Shown here piece by piece: positions 63,703-64,000 of a stretch of 64,000 bases of DNA. The notes below the pieces were generated by a model that was not told where the DNA came from, did not search any database, and saw only the letters and a list, made by a program, of their open reading frames with translations. The translations under genes were made by a program, and so were the position numbers. This DNA is from Siniperca chuatsi (taxonomy: Eukaryota; Chordata; Actinopteri; Centrarchiformes; Sinipercidae): positions 16,663,262 through 16,727,261 of the forward strand of contig NC_058063.1 in assembly GCF_020085105.1 (NCBI RefSeq). The letters are read 5' to 3'. Each line of letters opens with the position of its first letter. Position 1 is the first letter of the stretch.

Positions 63703-64000
63703 GGAAAACTGCTAAAAGTCACAGTTCAGTACCTTTTTTTTCCTGAGCTGATTTTAAGCAGTGTTAATTTCTCAGCAACACAGAAACACTTTATAGTATA
63801 ACAAAAACAACTAGATGTGGTGACAAATAAGACATGATATCATCTTAGCTGAACAAGCACAGCACTGCAACAGATTATGAAGAAGGCATGTAGTAAATTA
63901 GAACATTCACTAACTGTATTGAACAGCCTTTTATTGAAAGCCAAAGCTGTACCACAAAGAGACTCCTTGAAATTTTCCTTTTCCTTTTTGGAAATCCTTT
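63703..64000 (+). other. parp14 3' UTR (start)
   Basis: Sequence after the TGA of parp14. No canonical AATAAA was found before the window ends, so the polyadenylation site is probably outside. Confidence 0.5.

Overview
The window looks like nuclear DNA of a percomorph-type teleost fish. Genes are split by many short GT-AG introns, intergenic DNA is AT-rich, and the repeats are familiar fish types: L2/Rex-like LINE tails, hAT- and Harbinger-like MITEs, and GT, ATT and TA microsatellites. No bacterial, viral or CRISPR features were seen. Exon models below were built by hand from reading frames, splice signals and phase. For all six main genes the coding exons add up to a whole number of codons.

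Layout. (1) 304-13066, minus strand: a six-exon Kelch-family gene, best read as klhl33, with two BTB-like modules, BACK and Kelch repeats (799 aa). Its introns hold two LINE remnants, a large fold-back element and a hAT-like element interrupted by a Harbinger-like one. (2) 13067-16582: intergenic DNA with a TATA-box promoter and a probable non-coding exon at about 15180-15270. (3) 16583-32375, plus strand: a complete 27-exon cation-chloride cotransporter of the NCC type (1040 aa), probably the fish paralogue slc12a10 (NCC2). (4) 33765-51680, plus strand: three tandem copies of a gene for a secreted protein with three C-type lectin domains (362, 363 and 364 aa). Each copy has a probable upstream non-coding exon and its own polyadenylation signal, and the spacers after copies 1 and 2 are nearly identical. 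(5) 52237-63702, plus strand: a complete 15-exon parp14-like gene (1612 aa) with an N-terminal RRM/KH-type region, three macrodomains (the second degenerate), WWE and a PARP catalytic domain.

How the genes relate. The genes are not an operon. The Kelch gene (a probable CUL3 ubiquitin-ligase adaptor) and the cotransporter are divergently arranged. Kelch/CUL3 and WNK-SPAK signalling regulate NCC in mammals, but a link between these two neighbours is only conjecture. The lectins and parp14 form an immune-flavoured half: carbohydrate-recognition proteins beside an ADP-ribosyltransferase of a family known to respond to interferon. Three copies of one ISRE-type 10-mer flank the first exon of parp14. 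The most interesting structures are the recently expanded lectin array, with variation concentrated in its first lectin domain, two transposon insertions that post-date its duplication, and the ISRE cluster.
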